Of a stretch of DNA of 64,000 nt, positions 43,414 through 54,640 are shown piece by piece. Location of the stretch: assembly GCA_023362775.1 (NCBI GenBank), contig JALMGJ010000029.1:1330001-1394000 (forward strand), given 5' to 3'. The position numbers were made by a program, and so were the translations under genes. Position 1 is the stretch's first letter, and each line of letters begins with the position of its first letter. The DNA comes from Charina bottae. Its lineage: Eukaryota > Chordata > Lepidosauria > Squamata > Charinaidae. Under the pieces are notes generated by a model. That model was not told the DNA's origin, made no database searches, and saw nothing but the letters and a program-made list of their open reading frames with translations.

Positions 43414-43540
43414 TGATGGGATATATGCTGGCTTAAAGAGGAAAAACTCGAGGCTTGAGAATAAACAGACAAGAATGCAGCTTGTAGGGCTAACAGTGTT
43501 TTACTGGTAGCATAAGGCAATAATGTATATACAGTATAGT
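43414..43540 (-). mobile_element. Ty1/Copia 5' LTR, truncated to 127 bp
   Basis: Matches the first about 130 bp of the left LTR (TGATGGGATATATGCTGGC to ATACAGTATAGT), then switches to host sequence ACTTCCCGGCC at 43541. The remaining about 610 bp of LTR are missing. Confidence 0.85.
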
Positions 43541-43724
43541 ACTTCCCGGCCGAGCCCGTCTCTCAGGCTAGCATTAGCGGTGGTGAGAAGCGGGCGCTGT
43601 GGCATCTAAAATGCCCCCGGGTATAAATAACAGTCACAGCAGCACACGTCAAAAAGGGAGCAAGCTGCGATCGCGGAGCAGCAGGTGCTGCCCTGGCCTG
43701 GCTGGCCCCGTCTGCCCCCTCCCC
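43541..43724. repeat. 184-bp host duplication, right copy
   Basis: Partner of 38741-38924. It continues past CCCCTCCCC into AGGCAGGAACCCCC, which is the unoccupied right flank of the insertion site. Confidence 0.9.
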
Positions 43725-43980
43725 AGGCAGGAACCCCCACTGCGGGTCGCTCTCGAATGTCCTTCTTGCATTTATGCTGGGGTCAGCCGCGTTCTTCCGT
43801 GTAGGCCATGTCTGCGGGGGTGGGGGGCTTCTCTTTCCCTCCCTCTCGGCAAATCCACAGCCCTTCGGGAAACCTCTTAGGCCAAACACCAGAGACACAT
43901 TTCTTTCTTAGGGGACAAAAAGAGGGCCACCCCACAGTTCCAGTGCTATGCTATAAACACAAATGTATATTTATTTACAG

Positions 43981-44115
43981 CAGTGTTTCTCAACCTTGGC
44001 AGCTTGAAGATGTGTGGACTTCAACTCCCAGAATTCCCCAGCCAGCTATGCTGGCTGGGGAATTCTGGGAGTTGAAGTCCACACATCTTCAAGCTGCCAA
44101 GGTTGAGAAACACTG
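43981..44115. mobile_element. hAT MITE forming a perfect 66-bp-arm hairpin
   Basis: 135 bp: a 66-bp left arm (CAGTGTTTCTCAACCTTGG... GCCAGC), loop TAT, and a 66-bp right arm that is its exact reverse complement as far as I can read. Perfect 8-bp target duplication ATTTACAG (43973-43980; 44116-44123). The youngest-looking member of the family that also occurs at 31,000 and 32,066. Confidence 0.92.
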
Positions 44116-45102
44116 ATTTACAGGCTTGTAACACCATCCAAATTATTATAATTCATTAAAATAGTGTGGTTCTACATCAGGGCTGAGATAGAATTACAAA
44201 CCTGAATTCTTTTTTAGGATCACTGCGGGCCGGGTGGATATAATATTTTCTTTTGAGACTACAAGCTGGATGATTTTGGGTGGTGGGCCAGATCCAGCCT
44301 GCGGGCTGTAGATTGCTGACCTCTGCTTTACATACTGGGGTGGAAGGGGATAGTCCATGTTTCTTATTGTCTGAAGGCTAGGATTAGGCAGAAACAACAG
44401 AGATTTAGAAAAAGAGGTTTAAATTTTGTAAAATCACCTTCTCCATGGTCTTACTGGATTAATTAGGCTGACCATATGTACTGTTGTAAATGGGACAGCG
44501 CTGTTTTTTTCACATTTCCTGACTGTCCCATCGTTTTAATATAAATGTCAATTTTGTCCTGTTTTTTTAAAAAAATTAGCAAAATGTCAGGCATGGCAAG
44601 ATTGATTCAGCCAAGATGCAATTATCATTTAAAAAGTGCTTCATTGAGGTGCCTGATGTTGGGTGAGACTAGAGAGGGGCAAGGAAGGCGGAAAGAGAGA
44701 GAGGGGGGAGACAGAGAGAGACGGGGAGAGAGATCTTTGCCACCGCCTCTGCTCTGCTCTTAGCTGGTCGCTCTCTGCTCTCTATTTGTTTTATTAAAAT
44801 GCGTTCGGGATGTGATCCCGCCCCCTTTTTTCAAGAGTGAAACTGATTATTTCTCCAGCTTGGCAAGAGAGAGTCTTTCATTTGGGATTGTGGGAGAGAG
44901 AGAGAAAGAGGGAGGAAAAAAAAGCAGGAGGAGGGAAGGCAGAAGGAAGAGAAGTCTCGCTGGGCGTGGAGTTTTTGAATCCTCCCTTCCCTGCCTCTCT
45001 TCTCTCCTCCCTCCCCTCCTTCCTGCGATCCGTGAGGTTACAAAGCCCGTGAGCTGTACTTTCCCCATTCACCTCCTGTCAAATACAGTCCCTCTCTAGT
45101 AG
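44116..45102. other. Intergenic, no gene
   Basis: Simple-sequence-like purine-rich and pyrimidine-rich patches (44,690-44,740; 44,880-45,020) give chance frames on both strands. No gene or clear repeat. Confidence 0.5.
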
Positions 45103-45404
45103 AAGGTAAAGTTTTTCCCCTGCACAGTCATGTCCGACTCCGGTGCTCATCTCCGTTTGTTAGCCGAAGAGTCAGCGTTGTCTGAAGATGCTTATGTGGT
45201 CATGTGGCCAGCATGATGCGTGCAGAACGCTGTTACCTACCCACTGAAGTGGTACCTATTTATCTACTTACATTTGCATGCTTTTGAATTGCTAGGTTGG
45301 CAAGAGCTGGGGCGAGTGCGGGAGCTCACTCCGTCAGGCGGGGCTAGGGATTTGAACCTCCGAACTTCTAATCGACAAGCCTGGCCTCTTAACCACTGAG
45401 CCCG
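45103..45404 (-). mobile_element. Sauria SINE, copy 3
   Basis: Minus-strand copy: reversed tail AAGGTAAAGTTTTTCCCC at the left and reversed head AACCACTGAGCC at the right. More diverged (CpG to TpG changes) than copies 2, 4 and 5. Confidence 0.85.
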
Positions 45405-45757
45405 CTACATCTCTACGTCTACCTAAATTTTTGTATGAGTTCTGTCACTGAAGAATAATTGTTAGCTCAATATGTTCACGTAATAAAACTTTTTCATTTT
45501 AAAGAAAACAAAAATATTTTTATATATACAGTAATCTGTTCAAGGATGAGCAAACGGATCTTAAAAACTCTTAAAAACTTTTTTATCATCTTACTTTTTC
45601 ATGAATATGGAATATTACATAAGTTTAACCCCGTCCCATTTTTGCCATCCCAATGTCCCGTTTTTGTCTCAAGGAAATATGGTCAGCCTAGGATTAATGT
45701 AATGATTTCTGTTGTGTTGTCTTCCTGCCCTGGGGAGGAAATTGAGTGGAAAGATCA

Positions 45758-45861
45758 GGGGTGTCTGCAGGGTGTGGTCAGAAAAGTCAGGATGGCAGTG
45801 ACGAAGGTGCGATCAAAGTTCCGCCAGTTTTTTACGTACCACCATGGCCACCATCTTGATG
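45758..45861. mobile_element. MITE of the GGGTGTGGTC family, right end truncated
   Basis: Left end GGTGTCTGCAGGGTGTGGTC is intact; the right end breaks off within CCACCATCTTGATGG. Confidence 0.6.
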
Positions 45862-47482
45862 GAAAGGGTTGTGCCAACTGAGAGATGAAAAACACAGAAC
45901 TGGCTTCTCTCTGTTCACGTTCCTTTCGATGAGAACGGCTACGTCAAGGAAGGCTGAGGCTACAAAAATACAGGTGACCACTAGAAGCCCCAGAGGATTG
46001 GAGTTTTCTGTTTTCTCTCTTTCTCTTCTGGTTGTCCAGAAGGCTGTTCTTGGGCCCCCCAGTTTTCTTCTGGCACAACCTGGACACCCAAATTGGTTTG
46101 AGTTCCGATCCCCAGAACCGCAGCCAATCTGAAACGGTTTGCGAAAATTTCCAGGGTGTAAAATTTTCTTTTGAGCCTGAAACACATGGATATTTCCCAT
46201 CTCCTGCCTATCTCTACTAGGCGCAGGGTAATTCATATATCAGTATACCCAGAGATAGAATAAAGACCAAGTGCCACTCTCATCATTCATGAATTCTTGT
46301 ACACAAAAACAGCTGTCATTGCATGGAAGGTATATTATGATTTCAAGAAGACACAAAAAGAATTGTGTATTATGTTTAATACTTAAAATATGCTAACGGG
46401 ATGTTTTCATTATATATTCTTCAAAACTAAGCTTGGCGTGAAGTCTCCGTAGCGGTACAAAGTAATGGTGCCTCAAATAAGCAAATGCGTCATGTTGTTC
46501 AAACGGCTGCTCATCCCCGTCACTCCGGCTGGAGCGGGTGAGTGGGCAGTGAATGGCAACGTGGACTAGAATACTCTTTATACCGAACGCGATGCACATT
46601 TAAATGCCTTCAAAAAGGGTGCTGCCATCGTGTACACAGAAAATTATGCAGTACCAATTTTGAAGCATCTGTGGCTGAAAACAATGTTTTGTTTAGTTTG
46701 TAAGGAGTGATTTGGAGAATCCAGATGCATTTGTTGATTATCTTGGCAAACAGGGACTGGGTTTAGAATACATGGCTGGCTTAACTACTAGAAGTGCTGT
46801 AGTTTAATATCCAGCCCAATTAGACCCTTGTTATGCTTAATTGTTTGCAAGCATTTGTTCAGTCGCTTTTAACGTTTTGCAGCCGTGAGCCTCCCCAAGG
46901 GCCCAAGGGCGTGCCTGGCTGCGGGAGGGAATCTGTGATTGGATCGCCGGAGGCCTTTCTGAAAACTTAAAAGCAGCTGGATGGAATTGAGGATGGATGG
47001 TTAACCAAGCCCCTCTCAACTTGTCGGTTGTCATAGCTACTTGATAAACTCTGAGAAAGGAAATGAGGATCTCTCATTGTGGATTTTTCCATGCCACGCA
47101 GTTAAATTTTGACTGACTGACTGACTGACTTTCCAACCGAGGGGTGATTAAGTTCTGATTGCCCTCTGCATAGCCCTACGGACCTGATCTGGGTTAATCT
47201 GGGTGTCGAGGAGCATGGAAATAACCTTAAAGAAAGTAAACACCAGCTTAGCTGAGAAAGGACAGGAGGGGTGAGGGAGAAACTCAGGATCGGCCTGCCT
47301 TGCTTCTCTTTCATAAAAGAGCGGGAGAGAGGAACTCTGTCAGGCTTCCAGAATTCTGTTATTATACCCTGCAACCATAAAGAGGTTCTAGTTCTTACGG
47401 TGAGCTGACCTGGCCTACCTCGAAGGGCTGACAGAGGAGCTTAAGGAATACCGTAAAAACTTTTTCAGTAGCATATTTTGTA
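45862..47482. other. Intergenic, unclassified
   Basis: A (GACT)n run at about 47,112-47,130 (GACTGACTGACTGACT). Otherwise no recognised repeat or gene; chance frames only. Confidence 0.45.
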
Positions 47483-48059
47483 CAGGGAGTCCTTGGGTTA
47501 CGACGGCAATTGGGACCGGGATTGCCATCACTAAGCGATGCGGTTATAAAGCGCAATGTCACATGACTGCATCGCTTAGCAACGACAATCCTGGCAGTCC
47601 CGGTTGCTGTTGTAACCCCAGGACCGCTTGGGTCGTGAAGCGGGAAGCGGCAGGAGTCCCAGGTAAGGAGCGGGGGGTGCTGCCCGTGAGTTGGGGGAGG
47701 GTGGGGGAGGCCTGGCACAGGCTGCACGCGGGTGCAGGAAGGCCAGGGCAGTGGGGCGTGAACGCAGGAAGGACAGGGGGATTTACTTGAGTGACTTGCA
47801 ACCTTCCCTGCCGGCTTCCCCATTGACTTTGCCTGTGGGAAGCTGGCAGGGAAGGTCACAAATGATGATCACGTGACCACAGAATGCTGCAACCATCGTA
47901 AGTGCGAGCCGGTTGCCAAGCACCCGGATCGTGATCATGTGACCGCAGGGGTGCTGGGACGGCCAGAACTTCGAGGACCGGTCATTAGTCCCTCTCGTTC
48001 AGCGTTGTCGTAACTTTGAATGGTCACTGAACAAGTGTTCGGTAAGCGAGGACTACCTG
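47483..48059. mobile_element. Tigger-like (Tc1/mariner) non-autonomous element, copy 2
   Basis: Ends CAGGGAGTCCTTGGGTTACG and GTAAGCGAGGACTACCTG, flanked by TA (47481-47482; 48060-48061). The GC-rich interior carries chance frames. Confidence 0.75.
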
Positions 48060-48569
48060 TATATACCTTTCTGAGATAGTTATATTATTCTGAAAGGTGA
48101 CATTATTTCCAATGTGTTCAAATTACCTGAGAGTTCCTGTTATCTTAGCCTCGTTTCAGCATGTGCTACTGACAGATCTGGACTTCCTTCTCAGAGAGTG
48201 GAGACCCTTCCTTGCTCCCTGGATCCTGCCTTTCCTATTGATTGAAATCCTTCACGTTTAATGTATGTGATCCGAGGCTCTCCAGTTGCCAGCTGAGTCT
48301 GGACAATCACAGGGAGACCCGTCAGAACTCCGGCCTTGATCCTTCCTCATAACTGCAAAGCCAGCAAAATTGCAGATGTTAAGAGGTGGAAGTTTTGCTC
48401 CAGGTTTGAACATTTGGCTCAGACTTCATGGATTTGGTAGATAGCCAGGATTCTGTTTTTACATTTGCAACAATGTGCCAAATTTACAAGCACACAAATT
48501 AATGGAGTAAGTCAAACAAAAGATCTGTTTATTGTGACGGATAATAACTTTCTGGGCACTAATGATACT

Positions 48570-48740
48570 TGCCACAGCCAACCTTAGCGTAAGACTGCTC
48601 TTGAAAAAGCTAAGCAAGATCAGAGCTACTTAATACTTGGATGGGAGAAAAGCCCAAGATTGTAGAGTAAACCTGGAAGTTGAAAAAAAGCATCCCAGAA
48701 GAAGGCAATACTAAATCACTTCCATTCTGCATCCAAGATT
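48570..48740 (+). mobile_element. 5S-rRNA-derived SINE
   Basis: CTTGAAAAAGCTAAGCAAGA and ACTTAATACTTGGATGGGAG are the degraded 5S box A and box C regions; a tail with AAGGCAATACTAAATCAC follows. Confidence 0.65.
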
Positions 48741-48841
48741 ATTTGATTGCTTATTTATTTATTTAGCTTGTATAACATCAGTTTCAACAAATTGACTCAT
48801 GACAGTTTACAGCAAAATATAAAACATCCATAGTAAGGAAT

Positions 48842-49165
48842 GTAAAGGTAAAGGTTCCCCCCGCACATTTGTGCAGTCGTGTCCGACTCTAGGGGCCGGT
48901 GCTCATCTCCGTTTGTTAGCCAAAGAGCCAGCGTTGTCCGAAGACGCTTCCGCGGTCATGTGGCCGGCATGACGTGCGCGGAACGCTGTTACCTACCCAC
49001 CGAAGTGGTACCTATTCATCTACTTGCATTTGCATGCTTTCAAATTGCTAGGTTGGCAAGAGCTGGGGCGAGTGCGGGAGCTCACTCCGTCACACGGGGC
49101 TAGGGATTCGAACCTCCAAACTTGCGATCTTCTGATCGACAAGCCTGGCGTCCTACCTGCCCCTT
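48842..49165 (-). mobile_element. Sauria SINE, copy 4
   Basis: Minus-strand, nearly full length: GTAAAGGTAAAGGTTCCCCC at the left, tRNA-like head at the right (degraded at the very end). Very similar to copy 5, including GCACATTTGTGCAGTCGTG. Confidence 0.88.
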
Positions 49166-49250
49166 AGTAATTCCTAAGTAAGGAATTTACTTAGGTTTAA
49201 ATTTAAATTTAAATTTACTTAAATTAAGTAAGTAAGTAAGGAATGAGACT
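49166..49250. repeat. AT-rich (TAAG/TTAAAT)n low-complexity run
   Basis: TTTAAATTTAAATTTAAATT flanked by AAGTAAGTAAGTAAGG. Confidence 0.8.
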
Positions 49251-49960
49251 TGAGCAAAAACAGCATTAAAGCTTTCGTGGTAAGTTTAAAAATAAAATAT
49301 CTTAAACATTTAAGACCTGAACAAGAACAGAGCTCCATCTTGAAGTGTTTCCTGAATGTTGCCAGGGAGGAGACGAGCCTGGGGTTCAGGGGAAGGCTGT
49401 TCCAGAGGGCTGACCTGCAACAGAAAAGCTGCACCTCCTGGTTACAGCCCCCCCCAAAAAAAAACATCTTGAAAGTGGGGTATCAGCAGCAGCTTCTCTT
49501 GAGATGATCTTGTGGGCCGGGACTATTCTGGCTGGAGATCCCAAGCCATGAAGGGCTTTGTAGGTTAAAACCAGCACTTTAAATTGCACCTAAAACCCAA
49601 TCAGGAGCCAGTGCAAAATGAGTTCTGCTCAGAACCTGGGTCACTGCATTCGGGTCCCGTTGTGGTTTGAGCCATCCTGAGAGAGAGACCCTTGTAGAGT
49701 CTGCAGAGCACACACCACCCATTTACAGGTGAGGCATCTGTGTAGGTTGGCATGAAGTGCAACAGGAGTCTGGATAGGCCTGCTTGCACCAGAGGGGGGG
49801 GGGGCTCTGCTTTTGATGGGGAGCCAGAAAAACTGAGGGGAAGTTGCCCTTCCAGCAGGCTAAGGGTGGGCTAAGGACAACATCATCTGCTCCCTCCCTC
49901 CTGAAACAGTAGGTGGTCTTGTTCTGGGGCAAGCAGGAAGGGTAGATCAGCCCTTTATCC
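49250..49960 (-). mobile_element. L2-like LINE 3' fragment
   Basis: Minus-strand frames contain QFKVLVLTYKALHGLGSPAR and, in another phase, PSGTAFP / NSLPLNPRLVSSLATFRKHF, matching the RT C-terminal motif of L2-type LINEs (QFKVLVLTYKAL.G...LWNSLP..). The + strand text GATCCCAAGCCATGAAGGGC is recognised from dispersed copies. Frameshifted and dead. Confidence 0.6.
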
Positions 49961-50122
49961 TATTACAATCCTTTAAGGACTTCCCCTTTCTTCTAGTAAG
50001 CATCTTAAACCCAGTTTTGGCTCTATAGTTTTTAAAGCATGTAATTATAGTCACCCTATTCAATAGATACTTTTTTGAAAAAACACGAGAGTCACAGCAT
50101 TTTTGTATTAAAGAATAGTGGT

Positions 50123-50264
50123 TCTCTGCAGGAGAACATCCAACAGTCAGATGGTGGTCTCAACCTGTGAAGCCCCGCCCCCAGGACAACCATTTGTAGG
50201 TGGGGCTTCGATTAGCAGGTCGTAACCACCACCTTGGCTTTTTTGACCTCCCTGCGGATGCCCC
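50123..50264. mobile_element. MITE of the GGGTGTGGTC family, degraded
   Basis: Right end CCTTGGCTTTTTTGACCTCC then CTGCGGATGCCCC; the left end is only partly recognisable. Confidence 0.5.
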
Positions 50265-51210
50265 TGTTCAGTTCAGTCACTCAAGTTTTTAATAAGCATT
50301 TTGACAACTGACAACTGAAAGAAAGGTTGGGTGAGAATAACTAGCTCGATAACCCCCGTTAGCTTGTGTGTGCTCCTCCATGGTGGATTAGATATGAGCC
50401 CTCAGAGACAAAGGATGTGTCTTTTGGCAAAGGTTCCAGCTATATCTGGGGCTCTGTGTTATTTATTTATTTATTTGTTTGTTTGTGTCAGCCTCGCATG
50501 TTCGTCTGCCAGGCTTCTCTGAATGCTGTACACGTGTAGATTGCTGGCCCTGCATTTCATTGCTTCAAGACGCCAGCCTCCCGCTCGGCATTCCTGCATC
50601 GCTTGCCAGGAACTGTGATAAGCACCTGCTCTTTCAACGGACATTCTGTCGGGAGGAGGGATGCCTGGAGTGGGAACTGAATTGTTGTCTCTTAACTGTG
50701 GCTGATGTCAGAGGGACGTTTTGATAACGCAGCTTTACGTGTGAAAATCCTTATTCGAGGCTTCTCCTTGCCTGAAGTATACTGATCCTGAATAAATGAA
50801 TCTTTTAGGGTAATTGCCTGAGGGATTTCTTGATTGGGAATTCTGGCACTGAGGGTTATCACAGTTTGTTTGTTTGTTGTTTAGCTATTTAGATATCAAA
50901 TTTAGATAGCCACCCAACTGCATGAGGGTCGTTTGTCATTGCATGTTTCCAGTGCTGGACTAGAACCACTGTATACAAACATCCATTTTCAAAGCTGCAT
51001 CGGAATTCTCTTTCTGATTAGGAAAAGATTCATCTGCGATTAAGGTTTGTCTCAGTACATGGTGAATTATACAACAAAATGTCTTGAACGATTGCCAGTC
51101 TCCTTGTTCTGCTCAGGCAAAGTGTGAAACAGCTTTCCAAGACGTAGGCAAGACAAGAAGTTGGGGGGGGGGGGGGATACGCTTCATAATCTGTACAAAA
51201 AGCTGCAGAG
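50265..51210. other. Intergenic, unclassified
   Basis: A short (TTTA/TTTG)n run at 50,461-50,490 and a G-run at 51,163-51,176. No gene signal. Confidence 0.45.
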
Positions 51211-51419
51211 CAGAGCTTTCCAAACTTTTCATGTTGGTGACACACTTTTTAGACACGCATCATTTCGTGACACACTCTTACAGCAGGGCACAAGGCAGGC
51301 ACTAGGACCTGTGCGGAATCCTGGCAGGGTTCAGAGGCAGCAGCAGCAGCAGCCACAACACACCCAGACACTGCAGCCGACACACTAACGTGTCCTGACA
51401 CACAGTTTGGAAAGCTCTG
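51211..51419 (+). mobile_element. hAT-type expandable MITE, copy 3 (one unit)
   Basis: Ends CAGAGCTTTCCAAACT and AGTTTGGAAAGCTCTG, flanked by CTGCAGAG (51203-51210) and CTGTAGAG (51420-51427). A single internal unit, so the shortest copy, 209 bp. Confidence 0.85.
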
Positions 51420-51893
51420 CTGTAGAGATTCATGGGCTGGCTTCACATGAATTCTAAGGCCTCCAAAACTGAGGGCTGCTTAAACTGAACCCTAATGTCA
51501 TTCAGCCTTCTTATTGCATTACAAAAGTATAGTTTACGTTGGAGATGGCCTTGCCAGTGGTCAAGTTAGGCACAATCAGTTTGTAGTTCACCTCCTCCTT
51601 GTGCAAAATAAAACAAAAAGTTAGGACAAGGTGGGGCCTTCCTTCTTTCTCTCTCAAAACTGCTTCTTGGGCTTTGATCCCCTTGTTAGTGTGACCTGTT
51701 CTCCTGTGGCTACAGCAAAGCGTGGTGCTGAATCAGCAGGCAGAGAGGATGGGGGGTAGTGTTTTGGGTGATTTTGTCTTTGTCCCCATGCCAGTTGAGT
51801 GTGGCTTTAGGGAAAACTGAAGCATTTCTTCCGTCTGTCCCTGCTCGTGACATCGGTACAATGGGGAAATTTGCAACATCCGATCCTTTACAG

Positions 51894-52407
51894 CAGAGCT
51901 TTCCAAACTTTTCATGTTGGTGACACACTTTTTAGACATGCATCATTTCGCGACACACTCTTACAGCAGGGCATCATTTCACAACACACTCTTACAGCAG
52001 GGCACAAGGCAGGCACTAGGACCTGCGCGGAATCACAGCAGGTTTGGAGGCAGCCAGGCACAAGGCAGGCACTAGGACCTGCGCGGAATCACAGCAGGTT
52101 TGGAGGCAGCAAGGCACAAGGCAGGCACTAGGACCTGCGCGGAATCACAGCAGGTTTGGAGGCAGCCAGGCACAAGGCAGGCACTAGGACCTGCGCGGAA
52201 TCACAGCAGGTTTGGAGGCAGCCAGGCACAAGGCAGGCACTAGGGCCTGCGCGGAATCACAGCAGGTTTGGACGCAGCAAGGCACAAGGCAGGCACTAGG
52301 ACGTGCGCGGAATCCTGGCAGGGCTCGGAGGCAGCAGCAGCCACGACACACCCAGACACTGCAGCCGACACACTAATGTGTCCCGACACACAGTTTGGAA
52401 AGCTCTG
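51894..52407 (+). mobile_element. hAT-type expandable MITE, copy 4 (six units)
   Basis: Perfect 8-bp target duplication CTTTACAG (51886-51893; 52408-52415). Same ends as copy 1. Six internal units, five steps of exactly 56 bp (landmark GGCACTAGGACCTG), ending in the shared right region with GACACACCCAGACACTGCAG. Confidence 0.88.
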
Positions 52408-52415
52408 CTTTACAG

Positions 52416-53865
52416 TGAGCATTGTCACAGATATGCAGAACGTTACTGCAATTAAATAAAGGCAGTGCAAATAAGTGTGGGAAGGAGGAATTTAAAAAGG
52501 AGCGTGTGCATTTATCTGTTTTGAAATGTTTTGGGAATAAAGGTGATGATTTCTGGGTGAGTAGAACTATAATGAACTATAATGAAAATACATTTTCTTT
52601 TGTATCCATTTGGAAAGTGGAATAATAAGCTGGTAGTGGCACTTTTAATATGGTCTTTGATGGTGAATGGCTGGGTTGGCCCTGACTGACATGTTGAAAG
52701 AAGGCAAGAGACATGGGAGAGATCCCAAATGCTTGAGGTCCATAGCTCACACTTGAAGCTCTTCTTGAAGAATACAGATAGCAGAACTACACACACTTCA
52801 AACCTGATTTGGAAGAAGGGCTTCAGACATGCGATCACAGCACCGCTCTGCTACCTGAAACAGCCTCTCTTTTCTCGGCCTTCCATACAACCCTGGAAAA
52901 AAGGTGCCACATAATGCAGAGATGGCTTCTTTACTTCATGCCTGCATAGAAGCTGAAAAAAGCAGGGGACACTTAAATGAAGAGCAGAGGGTGTTTGCAT
53001 GCGGTCCAGAGCATTCTTCCAAATAATTTTTGCAGTCCTCATAGATGGCTGTGGCCAGACCTTTCAGAAGGAGGATATAATGACCTCATTGTCTTCCACA
53101 ACTGTCACACTGGAAATGACCAACACCGGAACGGTGGCTGCCTGTGCACAAGAGAAGGGTAGAATTTGGTTCTGATGAAGCTCATGATCTTCCAGACATT
53201 CTCCAGCCTGGAGTGCTTTGGGGGAGCGGGCGGCCAGGGCAGGCCAAGGGCTGAAAAGCTGAGGTGTCGCCTTGAAGGTCAACCACGAAAGGTTCCCCAC
53301 CCTTCTTTTCTCTTCTTTTGTACTTTCTTTCACTCCCTCTTTATTGCCCTTAATTAGTTTTGTTCCTCGTCCGCATTAATTATTCCAGTTCCCCAAATGG
53401 TATCCTTATATTAATTTACAGCATTTGCAAAATGTAAAATCCTTTCTTGCAAACACTATGGCACTTACTGAAAATCAACTACAGATGTGGTATGTTTAAG
53501 GTTTGAATGTTTTTGCCTCATATATCTTTAAACACCATGGTGATATGCAAAAGTGCTATTATATATCAGGAGAGAAAAGCAATAAAGAGTATTAAAGCTG
53601 TGTATTTATTATTTATCCAAAGCATGTGAAAATGTGCCATGTATCTTTAATGGAAAGAAATGGAGTTATAATTCATTTGTTCGGAAATACAAACAACTGG
53701 CCTGATTTTTTATTCTGTTGCAATGGTGACCAAAACTACATTCTTGAAATTAAATAGAAATATTTCTTCTAGACATAAGTGCTGCTTGGAGCACAATTTT
53801 GCCCAAAGTAATATTCATTTAAATTTCCTAATCATTTATATATGGCCATTTTAAAGGTCATTCAT
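52416..53865. other. Intergenic, no repeat recognised
   Basis: Unique-looking sequence. 53,350-53,850 is AT-rich but complex, without stops-free frames of note. No gene found. Confidence 0.4.
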
Positions 53866-53886
53866 TCATTCATTCATTCATTCATT
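53858..53886. repeat. (CATT)n microsatellite
   Basis: About seven CATT units next to the L1 fragment end. Confidence 0.85.
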
Positions 53887-54640
53887 TTGCTTTTGAAATA
53901 ATAACAGAAAAAGAAAAGAACTAAAACTTCAATGCATTGAGTGAATGGGGCCATACATTTATCTTTGCAATGCTGCAATATAAGTCTTTTGGTCTTAGTA
54001 AGGGCACAGAGAATCCATTTATGTTGTGCAGTTGTCAAAATCCATGTAATAGGTATATAATTCAAGAGAATATTATCGTCTGAAAATTTTAATTTTTGCA
54101 CAGTCATATTTATATAATCCTCTACTTTCTCCCAAAATTTAGTAAGCATAGTAAAGGTAAAGGTTCCCCCCGCACATTTGTGCAGTCGTGTCCGACTCTA
54201 GGGGCCGGTGCTCATCTCCGTTTGTTAGCCGAAGAGCCAGCGTTGTCCAAAGACGCTTCCACGGTCATGTGGCCGCATGACACGCGTGGAACGCTGTTAC
54301 CTACCCACCAAAGTGGTACCTATTCATCTACTTGCATTTGCATGCTTTCGAATTGCTAGGTTGGCAAGAGCTGGGGCGAGTGCGGGAGCTCACTCCGCAC
54401 GCGGGGCTAGGGATTCAAACCTCCAAACTTGCGATCTTCCGATCGACAAGCCTGGCGTCTTACCCGCGGAGCCACCACGCCCCTTTAGTAAGCATAGGAC
54501 ATTGTAAAAACATGTGTTTTAAAAAAGCATTATCCTTATTACATTTCCAACAAAATACTGTCTTAGACCTTTTCTATTCAAATGTAGTAGAGTCCAATAA
54601 ATTCTAAATATTATTTTGTGTTGTATAAGTCATAGTTTAA
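53887..54640 (-). mobile_element. L1 ORF2 fragment split by a Sauria SINE
   Basis: The minus-strand frame (53,874-54,149) contains MLTKFWEKVEDYINMTVQKL. To the right of the SINE the same frame is preceded by WKCNKDNAFLKHMFLQCP (54,497-54,560), together the L1 C-terminal zinc-knuckle region (C..C...H....C) and its continuation. The SINE at 54,151-54,483 interrupts it. Confidence 0.75.
54151..54483 (-). mobile_element. Sauria SINE, copy 5, nested in L1
   Basis: Minus-strand copy with a perfect 13-bp target duplication TTTAGTAAGCATA (54138-54150; 54484-54496). Same length and wording as copy 4. Confidence 0.92.

Noticed and set aside
44690..45020. Purine- and pyrimidine-rich frames on both strands
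   Set aside because: Low-complexity GAGAGA and TCCCTCC runs explain them.
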